16,354 bases of DNA from UBA1172 sp049889655 (GTDB lineage Bacteria > Pseudomonadota > Alphaproteobacteria > Puniceispirillales > UBA1172): assembly GCA_049889655.1 (NCBI GenBank), contig JBMHCY010000111.1, forward strand, positions 1 to 16,354. The letters run 5' to 3'. Position 1 is the stretch's first letter. The number at the start of each line of letters is the position of its first letter. Below the pieces are notes generated by a model. That model saw nothing but the letters and a program-made list of their open reading frames with translations, was not told where the DNA came from and searched no databases. Shown piece by piece: positions 14,080 through 16,354 of this stretch. A program made the translations under genes and the position numbers.

Positions 14080-15627
14080 ATGATTGTATTCGAAAAATGG
14101 AAATCAGCCCTGATCGGCGTGATCATTGTTGTGGCAGCGTCGCTGGCGTTGCCGAATGTTATGCCGATGGGCGGGTTCATGGAAGACCGCCGCATCAATC
14201 TTGGTCTTGATCTTCAGGGCGGGTCCTACCTGCAGCTGAAGGTGGATATTGACGAAGTCATTGAAGAACGGCTCGGTAACATGGCCGAAGCGATCCGGAC
14301 AGAAATGCGGAACGCCCGTATTGCCATCCGCAATCTCGACAGTGATGCTGAGACAGCGTCGTTCACACTCCGCCGTGAAGATGATCGCGCCGGAGCTAAC
14401 GAAGCTCTGTCAACGCTGGTCGGTACTGACATGACGATCACCACGTCAGGGCTCGATTACCAGATCGCCTATACCGATGAAGGGCTGCGGCAACTGGCGC
14501 TGACCACCGTTGATCAGGCGATCGAGATCGTCCGTAACCGGATTGATGAAACCGGCACCAAAGAGCCGATTATCCAGCGCCAGGGTGCTGACCGGATTCT
14601 CATTCAGTTGCCCGGGGTGGATAACCCTGAGGAGGTCAAACGTCTTCTGGGACGGACAGCCAAACTGGGCTTCCAGCTTGTTGATGTCTCGGCTGACCCG
14701 CTTGAGGTTCAGGCCTCCGGCCGTGTGCCGCCGGGCTCCGAACTGCTGCCGGCACTCGAGGAAGGCGCGCCGCCTTATCTCCTGAAAAAACGTGTTTTGA
14801 TCAGCGGTGATATGCTCGATGATGCCCGTCCCGGCTTTGGCCAGAACAATGATCCGGTGGTGAATTTCACCCTTAACGCCACAGGCGGGGCTCGGTTCGG
14901 CAAGATCACCGGCCAGAATATCGGCCGCCCGTTCGCCATTGTTCTTGATGGCAAGGTTGTCTCCGCCCCCGTCATTCAGGGGCAGATTTTCTCAAACGGG
15001 CAGATTTCAGGTCGTTTCACCATTGCCGAAACCGATGAACTTTCACTGCTGCTGCGTGCCGGTGCCCTGCCGGCACCTTTGACAGTGCTTGAAGAACGGT
15101 CAGTGGGCCCGGGTCTTGGCTCCGACAGTATTGAGGCCGGGAAAGTAGCCTCGATGATCGGGCTGATTGCGGTGGTCGCCTTCATCATCGCCTCCTACGG
15201 GATTTTCGGTGTCATCGCAACCGTGGCCTTGTGTGTGAATATCATTCTGCTGGTGGCGGCGCTTTCACTCTTGAATGCGACTCTTACGCTGCCCGGTATT
15301 GCCGGGATTGTCCTGACCATGGGGATGGCGGTCGATGCCAATGTGCTGATCTTTGAACGGATCAGGGAAGAGCTGGCCCGGGGCAGAGCGATCGCTTCGG
15401 CAGTCAATGATGGTTTCCGGCAGGCCACGGCGACGATTATCGATGCGAACCTGACAACGCTGTTTGCTGCCTTGTGTCTCTATTTCCTCGGTTCCGGGCC
15501 GATCAAGGGTTTCTCGGTCACCCTGGGGATCGGGGTCATCACGTCGATGTTCACCGCTGTCATGGTGACCCGGATGCTGGTGTCCTGGTATCTGAATATG
15601 CGCCGACCGGCGAAACTGGTTCTTTAA
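14080..15627 (+). CDS. secD: Protein translocase subunit SecD
   Basis: 515 residues. SecD, with SecF, uses the proton-motive force to pull exported proteins out of SecYEG on the periplasmic side. Seen: membrane helix 1 (about 8-27) and the P1 head-domain opening LGLDLQGGSYLQL (41-53). A large periplasmic region contains EIVRNRIDETGTKEPIIQRQG and the ARFGKITGQNIGRPFAIVLDGKVVSAPVI segment. Five C-terminal membrane helices (from about 360) include TM4 motif GMAVDANVLIFERIREEL with the functionally important Asp419. The length is normal for a separate SecD, not a SecDF fusion. It is followed by secF after 13 bases. Confidence 0.97.
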   Translation: MIVFEKWKSALIGVIIVVAASLALPNVMPMGGFMEDRRINLGLDLQGGSYLQLKVDIDEVIEERLGNMAEAIRTEMRNARIAIRNLDSDAETASFTLRREDDRAGANEALSTLVGTDMTITTSGLDYQIAYTDEGLRQLALTTVDQAIEIVRNRIDETGTKEPIIQRQGADRILIQLPGVDNPEEVKRLLGRTAKLGFQLVDVSADPLEVQASGRVPPGSELLPALEEGAPPYLLKKRVLISGDMLDDARPGFGQNNDPVVNFTLNATGGARFGKITGQNIGRPFAIVLDGKVVSAPVIQGQIFSNGQISGRFTIAETDELSLLLRAGALPAPLTVLEERSVGPGLGSDSIEAGKVASMIGLIAVVAFIIASYGIFGVIATVALCVNIILLVAALSLLNATLTLPGIAGIVLTMGMAVDANVLIFERIREELARGRAIASAVNDGFRQATATIIDANLTTLFAALCLYFLGSGPIKGFSVTLGIGVITSMFTAVMVTRMLVSWYLNMRRPAKLVL

Positions 15628-15640
15628 GGGGGGATTGATC

Positions 15641-16354
15641 ATGATGCCGCTTCTCAAAATCGTGCCGCAGAACACCTCCCTGCCGTTCCTCCGGTTCCGT
15701 ATGGCCGGGCTCATCTTTTCGGTGGTCCTCGTGCTGGGGTCACTGGCCTCATGGATGGCTGTCGGTCTCAATACCGGGATTGATTTTCGCGGCGGGTTTC
15801 TTGTCGAGGTCCGGTCGAAATCCGGCCCGGCTGATATCCAGTCATTGCGCCAGACGCTGCAGTCACTCGAATTGGGTGATATCTCGCTCCAGGAATTTGG
15901 TGTCGAGACCGATGTGCTGATCCGTGTGCAATCGCAATCTCTTGATGACAGTGAGAGCCTCACTGACCGAGATAAAGCTGCGCTTAAGCGGATTACTGAC
16001 AGCATCGATCAGGGTTACACCATCCGGCGGACTGAATTTGTCGGTGCCGTGGTTGGGGGGGAGTTGCGGAAACAGGCTCTCTATGCGGTGATCGCCGCCC
16101 TTGGGGCTATCCTGCTCTATATCTGGTTCCGGTTCGAATGGCCGTTCGCGATTGCTGCGGTGGTCGCGCTTACCCATGATGTGATCACCACGGTGGGGCT
16201 GTTTTCGATCACCAGTTTTGAGTTTAATCTGTCAACCGTGGCGGCCTTGCTGACCATTGCCGGGTATTCGATCAATGATACGGTGGTGGTGTTTGACCGT
16301 GTCCGTGATAATCTTCGGAAATACAAATCGCACGAAATCCCGGATATCCTCAAC
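15641..16354 (+). CDS. secF: Protein translocase subunit SecF, 5' part only
   Basis: Partial; 238 codons are present and the gene runs off the right edge. SecF is the six-helix partner of SecD in proton-driven late-stage protein export. Seen: membrane helix 1 (about 21-44), the head-domain signature NTGIDFRGGFLVEV (about 45-58), a periplasmic domain, EFVGAVVGGELRKQAL, then helices 2-5. The conserved AGYSINDTVVVFDRVRDNLR has Asn212-Asp213 as the polar membrane pair typical of SecF. Start codons ATG 15641 and ATG 15644 are adjacent. The G-run plus A at 15628-15634 is an unusually G-rich but well-placed ribosome-binding site, six or nine bases upstream. Confidence 0.95.
   Translation, partial: MMPLLKIVPQNTSLPFLRFRMAGLIFSVVLVLGSLASWMAVGLNTGIDFRGGFLVEVRSKSGPADIQSLRQTLQSLELGDISLQEFGVETDVLIRVQSQSLDDSESLTDRDKAALKRITDSIDQGYTIRRTEFVGAVVGGELRKQALYAVIAALGAILLYIWFRFEWPFAIAAVVALTHDVITTVGLFSITSFEFNLSTVAALLTIAGYSINDTVVVFDRVRDNLRKYKSHEIPDILN

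Noticed and set aside
15265..16005. 246-codon minus-strand open frame spanning the secD/secF junction
   Set aside because: Opposite two certain genes; Arg/Ser/Asp-rich translation typical of antisense frames.
1..16354. A defence, phage, toxin-antitoxin or biosynthetic system
   Set aside because: Every sizable gene-like frame is accounted for by housekeeping families, and there are no mobile-element signatures, direct-repeat arrays or visible composition shifts.

Overview
This window is a housekeeping stretch of an alphaproteobacterial chromosome, with G+C estimated by eye in the high fifties percent. The evidence is the order of genes, which is a familiar alphaproteobacterial one: erpA-xthA divergent from dgt-argS-SPOR-(nagZ)-scpA-scpB-tatABC-serS-surE-pcm-nlpD, then a DUF815 ATPase gene divergent from yajC-secD-secF. 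A Rhodospirillales-like or SAR116-like lineage is possible, but the sequence alone does not settle the order or genus. No RNA gene, insertion sequence, phage gene, CRISPR array or clear rho-independent terminator was found, and no gap between genes exceeds 300 bases.

Layout. Positions 1-744 (minus strand) hold erpA (iron-sulfur delivery), overlapped at its end by the 5' part of xthA (exonuclease III), which runs off the left edge. A 126-base divergent gap with a plausible promoter for erpA separates these from a tightly packed plus-strand run. That run (871-7245) is dgt (dNTP hydrolysis), argS (arginyl-tRNA synthetase), a membrane-anchored SPOR-domain protein, scpA and scpB (condensin partners of SMC), and a solitary ABC-transporter ATPase. 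Its genes are at most 4 bases apart or overlap. A new promoter before 7335 probably starts tatA-tatB-tatC (twin-arginine translocase), followed closely by serS, surE, pcm and an NlpD-like LysM/M23 lipoprotein (to 12683). The last of these converges with, and overlaps by 13 bases, a minus-strand DUF815 AAA+ ATPase gene (12671-13558). From the divergent gap upstream of that gene, yajC-secD-secF (the Sec accessory complex) runs off the right edge.

How the genes work together. The window combines two protein-export systems (Tat and SecDF-YajC), cell-envelope and division factors (SPOR protein, NlpD-like amidase activator), chromosome segregation (ScpAB), translation (ArgS, SerS), and repair or nucleotide housekeeping (XthA, Dgt, SurE, Pcm). 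Many junctions share bases between stop and start codons, which suggests translational coupling.

I did not find a new defence or mobile system here. The points most worth a second look are: an unusual TatA hinge, and lysine-alanine tails on both TatA and TatB; an orphan ABC ATPase between scpB and tatA; loss of the nagZ gene usually found between the SPOR gene and scpA; the uncharacterised DUF815 ATPase in a conserved envelope/export context; and a perfect 10-base palindrome between the -35 and -10 elements of the tat promoter.
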